40,655 bases of DNA from the NCBI GenBank assembly GCA_029061225.1, contig JAIDSM010000016.1, forward strand, positions 1 to 40,655, written 5' to 3'. The notes under the pieces were generated by a model. That model was not told where the DNA came from. It saw nothing but the letters and a program-made list of their open reading frames with translations, and made no database searches. Position 1 is the first letter of the stretch; each line of letters opens with the position of its first letter. The position numbers and the translations under genes are program-made. Below are positions 26,700 through 33,525 of this stretch, piece after piece. This DNA comes from Muribaculaceae bacterium (GTDB taxonomy: Bacteria > Bacteroidota > Bacteroidia > Bacteroidales > Muribaculaceae).

Positions 26700-26728
26700 C
26701 CGGACAGAATCGGCTCGATTCCGTCCGG
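26700..26728 (-). terminator. Terminator after the porin gene
   Basis: Arms 26700-26711 (CCGGACAGAATC) and 26717-26728 pair over 12 bp (one wobble when transcribed leftward) around GGCTC, followed on the minus strand by a TTTT stretch. It is 28 bp past the porin stop. Confidence 0.7.
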
Positions 26729-26756
26729 CATGTAGGTCCTGTATATGATTAAGAGT

Positions 26757-27929
26757 TTAGAAGATGATCTGCAGTCTCGCTTCAAGCGTGTTGACGTGGC
26801 GGCTTGGCAGTAATCCTTCCACGATACGGTCATGTACCGTCGTATATGAGTAGCGTACCCTGGCGAGCATCCATGAATTGATGTAGTAGGTTAGGGTTGC
26901 GTTCGCGTCGTGCATCACGCCTCCGTGTATTCCGGCTTTGCCGTCTGATGCGTCGGTATAATTGTAGCCGAGTGCCATTTCAAGCGAACCCTTGCCGGGA
27001 GTTGCTACGCCTGCATCGGCATGTGAGTAGTTGTAGCGGTCTCCGATGAGAAGTGCGCGGAATATTCCGTATACGCCGTGTGCCTGATAATTGTGAAATC
27101 CGTTTTTACGTCCCACGTTCATATAGTAATATTGCGATTCCAATGCGATTCTGTTCTTGACAAGAAGGAATTCCGGAGTCATCTTGAAGAGCCCTTTGGC
27201 GTTGTCGATATTGGCGGCGAGAAGCGGCACCTTTGAGACCCTGCTCGGGAAATTTGCCGTATAGTTGAATCCGGTGTGGTCGTCGGCTGTCGGTTTTGAA
27301 TAGTTGAACGATGCTCCTATCTGCAGCACGTCGCCGTCATTGTGTCTCGGACGCCATACGAGTCTTGTCTGCGCCCCCCATGCCTGTCTGCCCATTACAT
27401 TGGCGTTCTGGGTCATAGCGCCCGCTTCTACGAATGCGGATGTGCCTGCGAAATACTGGCCTTTGTCGTATACCCACATGGCTGCTAACAGTCGGGGGTT
27501 GGCATAGAAGAACTCATTGGAGGTAGGCTCCTCATAGGTTTGCTTCATGGAGGAACTTGTCTCGGAGTTCAATCCCCATTGCGGTACGAAGTATCCGACC
27601 CTTACAAGATTCGCCGGATTAAAGTCATATTCGAAATAAGTATCCTTAAGTCCGACTTTCCCATATGAAAAACCTACATCGATTTTTGCTTTCCATTTCC
27701 CATATGTGAACTTGGCTCCTAACCTGACGTCCGGAATGGCCACTCCGTCTACAAATCGGGTGTCGTTGTCTTCCGAAACGCCCTTGTTGCCTCCCATATA
27801 GAAGGCTCCGTCCATAAGGACACGTCCCGTGGGTTTGAATGAAAGTTTCGGTGCCGGAATTGAATCATCGGCCGTGGCGCTGAGTATGCAGAGAGAGGAA
27901 GCTACGATTGCGAGTAACGAGTTTTTCAT
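26757..27929 (-). CDS. Phosphate-selective-type outer-membrane porin (OprO/OprP-like)
   Basis: The 390-residue product has a signal peptide ending LSATA. It reads as a beta-barrel: LSFKPTGRVLMDGAFYMGG at the start, VAIPDVRLGAKFTYGKWKAKIDVGFSYGKVGLKDTYFEYDF and NLVRVGYFVPQWGLNSETSSS are the standard strands of the Porin_O_P family, and it ends with a terminal Phe (LEARLQIIF), the usual BAM recognition residue. Such porins let phosphate, pyrophosphate or related anions cross the outer membrane, although many Bacteroidales members have no tested specificity. The gene following it upstream on the same strand is an acid phosphatase (169 bp gap), so a joint phosphate-scavenging role is plausible. 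No promoter match to TAnnTTTG was found in the gap. Confidence 0.78.
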   Translation of the reverse strand: MKNSLLAIVASSLCILSATADDSIPAPKLSFKPTGRVLMDGAFYMGGNKGVSEDNDTRFVDGVAIPDVRLGAKFTYGKWKAKIDVGFSYGKVGLKDTYFEYDFNPANLVRVGYFVPQWGLNSETSSSMKQTYEEPTSNEFFYANPRLLAAMWVYDKGQYFAGTSAFVEAGAMTQNANVMGRQAWGAQTRLVWRPRHNDGDVLQIGASFNYSKPTADDHTGFNYTANFPSRVSKVPLLAANIDNAKGLFKMTPEFLLVKNRIALESQYYYMNVGRKNGFHNYQAHGVYGIFRALLIGDRYNYSHADAGVATPGKGSLEMALGYNYTDASDGKAGIHGGVMHDANATLTYYINSWMLARVRYSYTTVHDRIVEGLLPSRHVNTLEARLQIIF

Positions 27930-28098
27930 AGCGGTAGGGGTATTGCGGCATCCTTCATCTTAGCGATGAAGTGGCCTGGGTGAATGATGTGGATTAAGGA
28001 AATATGAAATAGGAGAGAGGAAGAGCTATGAAAAGTCTGTCATGCATATTTAGCATATACAGTGGTGTCTTATATCTTATATATGAAGAGTCGGAGTG

Positions 28099-28926
28099 TC
28101 AGTCCGTGGTGGTCGGTGTAGGTACTGGTTTGCCTTGTGCTACCTTGCCCGCTTTCTTGAGTTTCTTGAATTCCTTCTTTGCTTTTTCGAGCTGGGCTTG
28201 GAATGCCGGGTCGGCGTGAAGCCTTGCCACTGTCATGGCGCCTGTCAGTCTACCGGCGTCTACGTCGCTCTGGAAGTGGTAGCCGCATATCACACGGCTT
28301 TCACCCATGTCGAAACCTCTCTTAAGGATTTCGTTCTGACGCTCAGGGTTGATCTCCGCCAGTACGAGAGCTGTAGCCCAGCCGATTGAGGTGTGTCCGG
28401 AAGGGTATGATCCGTTGGTCGATAGTTCCTCTTGTTGCTCAGGATTGCATGTCTCCTCGTCATAGAAGCAGAAGGGGCGTGTGCGGTTGTAGTAGTCTTT
28501 GGCTTCCCGCGTGCCGAGGTCGCCGGCATCTTCACGCATGCCCACTATGAGCTGATAGATCTCCGGTGTTCCCTCTTTGTTGATTTCAATGCCGAAAGCT
28601 TCAGAAAACGCTCTTGGCACTCCGTCGCCACCTACCCGGGCATCTTGCACTGCCTGTTCGCCTCGTGGGGTGTTGCGCATAGTTTTCCCCCATGTGTAGC
28701 GGGCCTGGTCATTGAGGAATGTGATGGAGGCACCATCCGGCGGAGGAGGAAGAATGATGAAGCTGTTGGGCACGTCACCTTCCTGCAGGAAGAATACTTC
28801 CGGATTGGTGCGGTGGTCCTTGATTTTCTTCGCTGCGGCTTCTGTCTGTGCGAACGCTGTTGTGGAGGCGGCCATGATGAGTGCCAATGCGGCCACCCTG
28901 ACGGTAGTAAAGCATGTGTTCTTCAT
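28099..28926 (-). CDS. Class A nonspecific acid phosphatase (PhoN/PAP2 type), secreted
   Basis: The 275-residue protein from the ATG at 28926 has a signal peptide (MKNTCFTTVRVAALALIMAASTTAFA); the GTG 42 bp upstream gives a poor N-terminus and was not used. It carries the three-part phosphatase signature: KDYYNRTRP (K-x6-RP), NGSYPSGHTS (PSGH) and SRVICGYHFQSD (SR-x5-H-x3-D). CNPEQQEELSTNGSYPSGH and the early FFLQEGDVPNSFIILPPPP are typical of the class A group. It hydrolyses phosphomonoesters in the periplasm. It precedes the porin gene on the same strand. The C-terminus is a Lys/Ala-rich helix followed by PTPTTTD. The family is confident. Confidence 0.9.
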   Translation of the reverse strand: MKNTCFTTVRVAALALIMAASTTAFAQTEAAAKKIKDHRTNPEVFFLQEGDVPNSFIILPPPPDGASITFLNDQARYTWGKTMRNTPRGEQAVQDARVGGDGVPRAFSEAFGIEINKEGTPEIYQLIVGMREDAGDLGTREAKDYYNRTRPFCFYDEETCNPEQQEELSTNGSYPSGHTSIGWATALVLAEINPERQNEILKRGFDMGESRVICGYHFQSDVDAGRLTGAMTVARLHADPAFQAQLEKAKKEFKKLKKAGKVAQGKPVPTPTTTD

Positions 28927-29034
28927 AATTGTAAGGTTTAAAGGATTACGTATATCAAGCAAACACACATCTTTCGTCTTGGTTTTTGATATTCATATGT
29001 TCTTCGGCATATATGCTGCTCTCCTCCCTCTCCG

Positions 29035-29061
29035 CACTACGCCCACGCCTCACGCGCTACG
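29035..29061. repeat. Degenerate 7-nt array with units ending ACG
   Basis: Units CACTACG, CCCACG (6 nt), CCTCACG and CGCTACG overlap the 3' end of the flippase-like gene. Resembles the array at 18780-18816. Confidence 0.5.
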
Positions 29062-30117
29062 CTTCTTAGTCGCAGCTATGTAGATCATGGAGTAGATGCC
29101 TAAGAGAATCGTCATGAAGGTCTGCGTGCTCCATGCTACTATTGAGAAAGCTGCAGCGTCCGTGTGTCCTACTCCGTAAAGCATCATGGCATACATTACG
29201 GCTATGTTCCAGGGTCCTAATCCTCCGTTGCTTGGTATCGCCATACTGAACGATCCGAACACGAACGCCACAAGTCCCGGAAGCAGTCCGTACGCATACC
29301 CGGGATGTGTGATGAGTTCCCTCGTGAAGGGAAACGCGAAGAAGACGAGATATATCTTCAGAAAGTAGCACACCCAGATGGCTATAGTGAGGAAGAGATA
29401 TGTCCAGCGGCCCTCCATTGTGAATATGACTTTGAAGCCCTGCCACATTCTGGAGATGCTGAGGTTTATTCCCTTGAAGAATTTTGAGTTTTTATATTTT
29501 ATGTCGCATATGATGAAGATAGCGGCGGCTGCCGCCAGTCCGGTCCATAGTTCCCATCTGGAGAGGATTCCTTCGATATCGCGTCCGAACTGATATTTGT
29601 CGAAGAATTGCGTTAGTGCCGGATGGGCCACTACAAGGGCGAGTCCGAGAAGAATGACTATCATGACGAAGTCTGAGCTCCGGTCTGCCAGGTCTGTTCC
29701 GACTACCGTCGACAGTTTGGCCTTCTCCCTCCTGACCACATAGACGCACCTCCACGCCTCCCCGAGATAAGGTACGAGCAGGTTAATGGCGTAGGCTGAG
29801 AATATCGAGACACTTTCCGAGGCCACCGACATTCTCGGAATTCCCGCTGCGCGCAGCTGGTAGCCCCATCTTATTCCTCTGATCGAGTAAGACAGCATGG
29901 TAAGGATCATCACCGGCAAAAGCCACCAGTAGTTGCAGTCATGCGATAGGATCGACCATATCTTATGGAAATCGAGCTTGTGCGACATCCATATGATCAT
30001 GGCCGCCGACACCCCTATCGGTATTATTATCTTCAGGATTTTCTCGATGACATCCTTTCGTTTGCTGCCGTCTCCCGAGGTGGCTTGTATTTTGGATTCG
30101 GTATTGTTGCTTCCCAT
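29050..30117 (-). CDS. Flippase-like / lysylphosphatidylglycerol-synthase TM-region family membrane protein
   Basis: The 355-residue protein has a charged N-terminal tail and then about seven to eight hydrophobic helices: IIIPIGVSAAMIIWM, YWWLLPVMILTMLSYSIRG, DFVMIVILLGLALVV, LAAAAAIFIICDI, YLFLTIAIWVCYFLKIYLVFF, YGLLPGLVAFVFGSFSMAIP and others. The motifs SYSIRGIRWGYQLRAAG, NLLVPYLGEAWRCVYVVRRE and PSNGGLGPWNIAVM mark the UPF0104/YbhN family, related to the flippase domain of MprF. The role in lipid or glycolipid movement is not defined for this member. It ends in SA after the sequence AATKKR. No partner enzyme sits beside it; the next gene on the strand is the response regulator, 84 bp upstream. 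A hairpin in that gap suggests separate transcription. Confidence 0.8.
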   Translation of the reverse strand: MGSNNTESKIQATSGDGSKRKDVIEKILKIIIPIGVSAAMIIWMSHKLDFHKIWSILSHDCNYWWLLPVMILTMLSYSIRGIRWGYQLRAAGIPRMSVASESVSIFSAYAINLLVPYLGEAWRCVYVVRREKAKLSTVVGTDLADRSSDFVMIVILLGLALVVAHPALTQFFDKYQFGRDIEGILSRWELWTGLAAAAAIFIICDIKYKNSKFFKGINLSISRMWQGFKVIFTMEGRWTYLFLTIAIWVCYFLKIYLVFFAFPFTRELITHPGYAYGLLPGLVAFVFGSFSMAIPSNGGLGPWNIAVMYAMMLYGVGHTDAAAFSIVAWSTQTFMTILLGIYSMIYIAATKKRSA

Positions 30118-30171
30118 GGCTGTAGTCTTTTTTATACTTACAACCCCCTTAGGGCCCTATGTGTTTAAAGA

Positions 30172-30198
30172 CATCCCGTCCCACCCTGTTTCGGGATG
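30172..30198 (-). terminator. Hairpin after the LytTR regulator gene
   Basis: CATCCCG (30172-30178) and CGGGATG (30192-30198) form a 7-bp stem directly beyond the regulator stop on the minus strand, followed by TCTTT. It probably ends the two-component transcript. Confidence 0.55.
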
Positions 30199-30201
30199 GT
30201 G

Positions 30202-30990
30202 TCAGATGTCGTAGAATCTGTCCATCAGGTCTCGCCTGTAGGTCTTGGAGATCTTTATCTCGGTGATGTTGTCGAGCGGAGGAAGAAGTATGCAGTCGTT
30301 GCCGTTGATTATGCCGACATATCTGACATTGACTATGAATTGCTTATGGGTCCTGACGAAATCCGGACCATACCCGAGGATGGTCTCTGCTGTTGTCTGG
30401 CGCTTCAGGACGATTCGTTTGAGGTTGTAGAATACGCATTCCCAGATTTTCCTGTCAGACATGTAGCGGAAATAGACTATATCGGCCGGATTGACAATTA
30501 CTTTCGAATTTGTCACGGATGTGATGGAGATAAGTCGCGACGTGTTGTTGTGTGTGGTCGATAGCGTCGGAATTGATCCTACCATGGAGCTCGTATTATG
30601 CCGGCTTGTGTCCTGGTCCAGAAATCTCCTGATGATCACGTTGAGTTCCGACGGATCGAAGGGCTTCAGCAGGAAGTCGAAGACGTGGAGCGAGAGGGCG
30701 TCGTGTATATAACGCTGATAGCATGTGTGGAATACAACCCTTGTATGTTCCGGCAGTACAGCTTCTTCATACCAGGCGAGGCCGTTGCCTTCCGGAAACT
30801 TCATGTCAAGGAAGATCAGGTCCGGCTGATGCTTGGCTATGAGCTTTTCCCCTTCCTTTAGGGATTCGGCGGTAGCGCAGAGTTGGATGTCGTCACGTCG
30901 TGACAGTTCTTCGGCAAGCAGTCTGATGCTGGGCAGGTCGTCGTCGATTATGACGGCGGTGATCGGGTTTCTCTTTTTGTTATCTGTCAT
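30202..30990 (-). CDS. LytTR-family response regulator
   Basis: The 262-residue protein has a receiver domain at about 10-130: acidic cluster IIDDD (15-18), phosphoacceptor Asp62 in IFLDMKFPEGNG, and FDFLLKPFDPSE with the conserved Lys. After a linker, residues about 158-258 form a LytTR DNA-binding domain (NSKVIVNPADIVYFRYMSDRKIWECVFYNLKRIVLKRQTT, FVRTHKQFIVNVRYVG). It is partnered with the histidine kinase gene directly upstream; the two overlap by 4 bp (30987-30990), so expression is coupled. Target genes cannot be read from this window. LytTR pairs in Bacteroidales control diverse functions, and nothing specifically ties this one to the xylan genes. Confidence 0.92.
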   Translation of the reverse strand: MTDNKKRNPITAVIIDDDLPSIRLLAEELSRRDDIQLCATAESLKEGEKLIAKHQPDLIFLDMKFPEGNGLAWYEEAVLPEHTRVVFHTCYQRYIHDALSLHVFDFLLKPFDPSELNVIIRRFLDQDTSRHNTSSMVGSIPTLSTTHNNTSRLISITSVTNSKVIVNPADIVYFRYMSDRKIWECVFYNLKRIVLKRQTTAETILGYGPDFVRTHKQFIVNVRYVGIINGNDCILLPPLDNITEIKISKTYRRDLMDRFYDI

Positions 30991-33002
30991 GGCTTGAGAT
31001 TGTCTGGTAAGGTTATGGTGGCTTTGCAGCCCTGTATGCCGTTTAAGTCGGCTTTTGTGTCTATGTTGAAAAAGGTCTGTTGTCTGTTGTGTTCGTTGAT
31101 CAGTCTGATCGTCTCAAGCAGTACTCGCAGTCCGGTTCCCCCCTTCTCCATCTCTGTTGGGGATGGTCCGCAGTTGTTGAAGACGCTGACCGTGATTGTT
31201 TCTTCGTCTTTGCGTTTCACATTTATGACGAGACGACGTTCCGTTTCCGGCGGCAATGATGTGAAGCCATGTTTGAAGGCGTTTTCCACGAGTATCTGCA
31301 GTGTCATCGATGGAAATGCGAACCCCGGGTCGATTCCGGGCTCGATGTTGTAGTCATATACAAACGGATCTCTGCCGTTGTCGCCTATCACTCTGATGTA
31401 GTCGTCGGTGAATTTTAGCTCTTCTGAAAATGGAATGAGGATTTCCGAAGCCACTATCTGCTGCTTCCTGATGAGGTCTACGAGAGAGTCGAGATGCGAC
31501 GGTTTTCCTTTCTTTTCATTGTGAAGCTCATGGTTGAGCGCGTTGTAGATGAAGTGTGGGGTCACTCTGTTGCGCAGGTTTTCCTGGCGCAGGCTTATTA
31601 TCTTGTTCATCATGCGTGTCTCTCGCTTTCCCAATTGTATTCGTCGGGCTACGTATAATAGCATCAGCACCACTATGACGGCAAGCGATATCGCTATGGC
31701 TGCCGTGAGCTTATATATGTGGGCCTGCTGTTTGGTATTGCCCGCTTCAAGATTGAGGATGCGGCGGTCGCGCTGATATACGGCATTGAGCGCTGAGATC
31801 TGCTGCCCCATTCTGTAGGAGCGCAGGGAGTCGTTGAGATGGTCGTAGCGGCATCGCGTGATGTAGGCGAGCTTATGGTTGCCGCTGTTAGAATATAGGT
31901 CTTCCAACGCCTTCAGTCTGGCGAGGTGCTGCTCAAGACGCAGGGAATCGGCTTCAGGATACTTGTCGGCTATTTCAAGCCCTCTGGTATAGTCTCCTGT
32001 GTTCGTCGCCGCACGCATGCACAGTGTCTGGATATACGACATGACGGTAGGGTTGGGCTGTTCGTCGGTGAAGTATTTAGCCGCTTTGTCAAGCATTTCT
32101 TCCGCCTCTTTTGTTCGCCCGCATCTTATATAGATGTCCGCGATGTTCACATCGGTAAACATGGTTTCCCATTCGGCTCCGGGCACTGAGTCAAGCATTT
32201 TCCTTAGCCTGGTGAATACCTGTTCAGCTCCGCTGTAGTCGGTCTTGTAGTATAAGTCGTTGCCGTAGCCCGTGAGGGTGTTGAATTTGTCAAACTGGTC
32301 CATGGTCTCAAGGATTTCCATAGATTTGCTCCACCATATGTTGCTGTTGTTGAAGTCGCGCATGTCGGTGAAGACCGATGCGATGCCGTTGTAGAGAGGT
32401 ATATAGTGGATTGTCTCCATCTCGAGGGAGTCAGCTGTGGTGATGGCACGATGATAATATACCGCCGCACTGTCGAGTGCCGCTCCCATTCTGAGGGCGT
32501 TGGCATAGTTGGCGTATGCTTGGGGAAGGTCGGGGCTGATGCCTGATTGTTCTACCTGTTCTACCGCCTTTCGAAAGTACAGGGCTGAGGAGTCCGCGTT
32601 GAATTGATATTGGTCATAAAACGCTCCTTTGGTCTGGTAGGCCTTTGCGAGGATTCTTGCCCTCGTCGGATACCTCTTCTGTCGTTCAAGCCAGTTGATG
32701 GCGGAATCGGCCGACGCGAGCACTCCAGGTGGATTGCCTTGATAATAGGAGTTCACACCTTGCTGCACCATTGCCTCGCTCCAGAGGCTGGAGTCTCCTC
32801 TTTCTACCGCAGCTCTTTTGAGGTCTTCTGTCATGCTAATGGCCTTTTCTATGTTGCCGTTGCGGAGCGTGTCGGTGATGTCGGCTATTTCTGATGGGGC
32901 GGCAGTGACTTTTTTTGCTTCTCTGCATGAGAAAAGCAATGCCATCATCAAGGGCATTGTGAGTATGATTGTTAGCTTGGATTTCAGCACTGTTGACTTC
33001 AT
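30987..33002 (-). CDS. TPR-containing LytS/YehU-type sensor histidine kinase with lipobox
   Basis: The 671-residue protein begins with a signal ending MALLFSC; Cys26 makes a lipobox, unusual for a kinase. Residues about 35-410 are a run of TPR-like helical repeats predicted outside the cytoplasm. One transmembrane helix follows (LTAAIAISLAVIVVLMLLYVA), then the His_kinase domain with NRVTPHFIYNALN (His483, corresponding to the NPHFLFNSLN motif). The ATPase domain has QILVENAFKHG (N box) and GGTGLRVLLETI (G box). It overlaps the LytTR regulator by 4 bp and would phosphorylate it. If the cysteine is lipidated the sensor would be tethered twice to the inner membrane. A TAATTTTG -7 element lies 26 bp upstream of the start. 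Confidence 0.9.
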   Translation of the reverse strand: MKSTVLKSKLTIILTMPLMMALLFSCREAKKVTAAPSEIADITDTLRNGNIEKAISMTEDLKRAAVERGDSSLWSEAMVQQGVNSYYQGNPPGVLASADSAINWLERQKRYPTRARILAKAYQTKGAFYDQYQFNADSSALYFRKAVEQVEQSGISPDLPQAYANYANALRMGAALDSAAVYYHRAITTADSLEMETIHYIPLYNGIASVFTDMRDFNNSNIWWSKSMEILETMDQFDKFNTLTGYGNDLYYKTDYSGAEQVFTRLRKMLDSVPGAEWETMFTDVNIADIYIRCGRTKEAEEMLDKAAKYFTDEQPNPTVMSYIQTLCMRAATNTGDYTRGLEIADKYPEADSLRLEQHLARLKALEDLYSNSGNHKLAYITRCRYDHLNDSLRSYRMGQQISALNAVYQRDRRILNLEAGNTKQQAHIYKLTAAIAISLAVIVVLMLLYVARRIQLGKRETRMMNKIISLRQENLRNRVTPHFIYNALNHELHNEKKGKPSHLDSLVDLIRKQQIVASEILIPFSEELKFTDDYIRVIGDNGRDPFVYDYNIEPGIDPGFAFPSMTLQILVENAFKHGFTSLPPETERRLVINVKRKDEETITVSVFNNCGPSPTEMEKGGTGLRVLLETIRLINEHNRQQTFFNIDTKADLNGIQGCKATITLPDNLKP

Positions 33003-33027
33003 GGTATGCAGTTCCGGGATTTTTTTG

Positions 33028-33035
33028 CAAAATTA
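33028..33035 (-). promoter_or_regulatory. Predicted promoter -7 element of the two-component operon
   Basis: Minus-strand TAATTTTG fits TAnnTTTG, 26 bp before the kinase start. No clear -33 match was found. Confidence 0.5.
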
Positions 33036-33195
33036 ATTAAATTATCTGAATTATCTAATAGAATTTTTCTGTCTGAACATTCATTTCAAAATTATTTTAT
33101 CATGTCATGGGCGTTTTTTGACATCTTGGCTATGGATATTGGCGTTTTGGCGTGAAAATGAATTTTGCCGTCTTTCACATGTGAAAATATTTTTA

Positions 33196-33203
33196 TACTT
33201 TTG
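33196..33203 (+). promoter_or_regulatory. Orphan plus-strand promoter -7 element
   Basis: TACTTTTG followed by CATA fits TAnnTTTG. TTTC at 33172-33175 lies exactly 20 bp upstream, three of four bases matching the -33 TTTG. No recognised plus-strand gene follows before 36579. Confidence 0.6.
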
Positions 33204-33209
33204 CATACC

Positions 33210-33345
33210 GATGATGCAGAGACATCCCCCGGTATTATTGGGTATATTTATTTCAACCACATATAGATATATGCTTAATCGACCTTTTGACTTGCATTAT
33301 TGAAGGAACGTTCCCCACTCGACGGCAACGTTCCTTCATTTTTTA
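33210..33345 (+). ncRNA. Candidate small RNA of about 135 nt
   Basis: The predicted start is just after the orphan -7 element and the end is the T-run of an intrinsic terminator. There is no recognised gene between them; a 31-codon frame from ATG 33211 to 33303 (MMQRHPPVLLGIFIS...) is possible but has no known match and would be nearly leaderless. The 523-bp gap 33003-33525 thus contains the kinase promoter, this unit, a heptamer array and the CE8 terminator. Class and targets are unknown. Confidence 0.5.
33301..33345 (+). terminator. Strong plus-strand intrinsic terminator with no upstream gene
   Basis: Perfect 12-bp arms TGAAGGAACGTT (33301-33312) and AACGTTCCTTCA (33327-33338) are followed by an uninterrupted T-run. 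On the minus strand no T-run follows, so it is oriented rightward. The nearest upstream plus-strand gene ends over 9 kb away. Confidence 0.85.
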
Positions 33346-33401
33346 TCATGTTATTAAACACCATAAGCCATACGTAATTTGAATTTCTGCGTAGTCCCAA
33401 C

Positions 33402-33452
33402 AATTATGAATTATGCATTATGAATTATGCATTCATGAATTCTGCATTCCTG
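33402..33452. repeat. 7/8-nt tandem array, units of AATTATG/CATTATG type
   Basis: Units in order: AATTATG twice, CATTATG, AATTATG, CATTCATG (8), AATTCTG, CATTCCTG (8). Same unit family as 2962-2989, 30 kb away. Confidence 0.8.
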
Positions 33453-33462
33453 AATAAAGGAA

Positions 33463-33503
33463 AAGCGCAGACCCCGGGTATTCACGCCCTTAGGTCTGCG
33501 CTT
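33463..33503 (-). terminator. Terminator after the CE8 gene
   Basis: Arms AAGCGCAGACC (33463-33473) and GGTCTGCGCTT (33493-33503) pair perfectly, with T-rich sequence beyond on the minus strand. It is 23 bp past the CE8 stop. Confidence 0.75.
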
Positions 33504-33525
33504 GGTTTTTATTCCCCTTTCGGGA

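Noticed and set aside
33118-33303. 61-codon plus-strand frame upstream of the orphan terminator
   Set aside because: Its start precedes the predicted promoter, and the product has no signal or similarity I can name. Only the shorter frame from 33211 could be transcribed, so the unit is listed as a candidate RNA instead.
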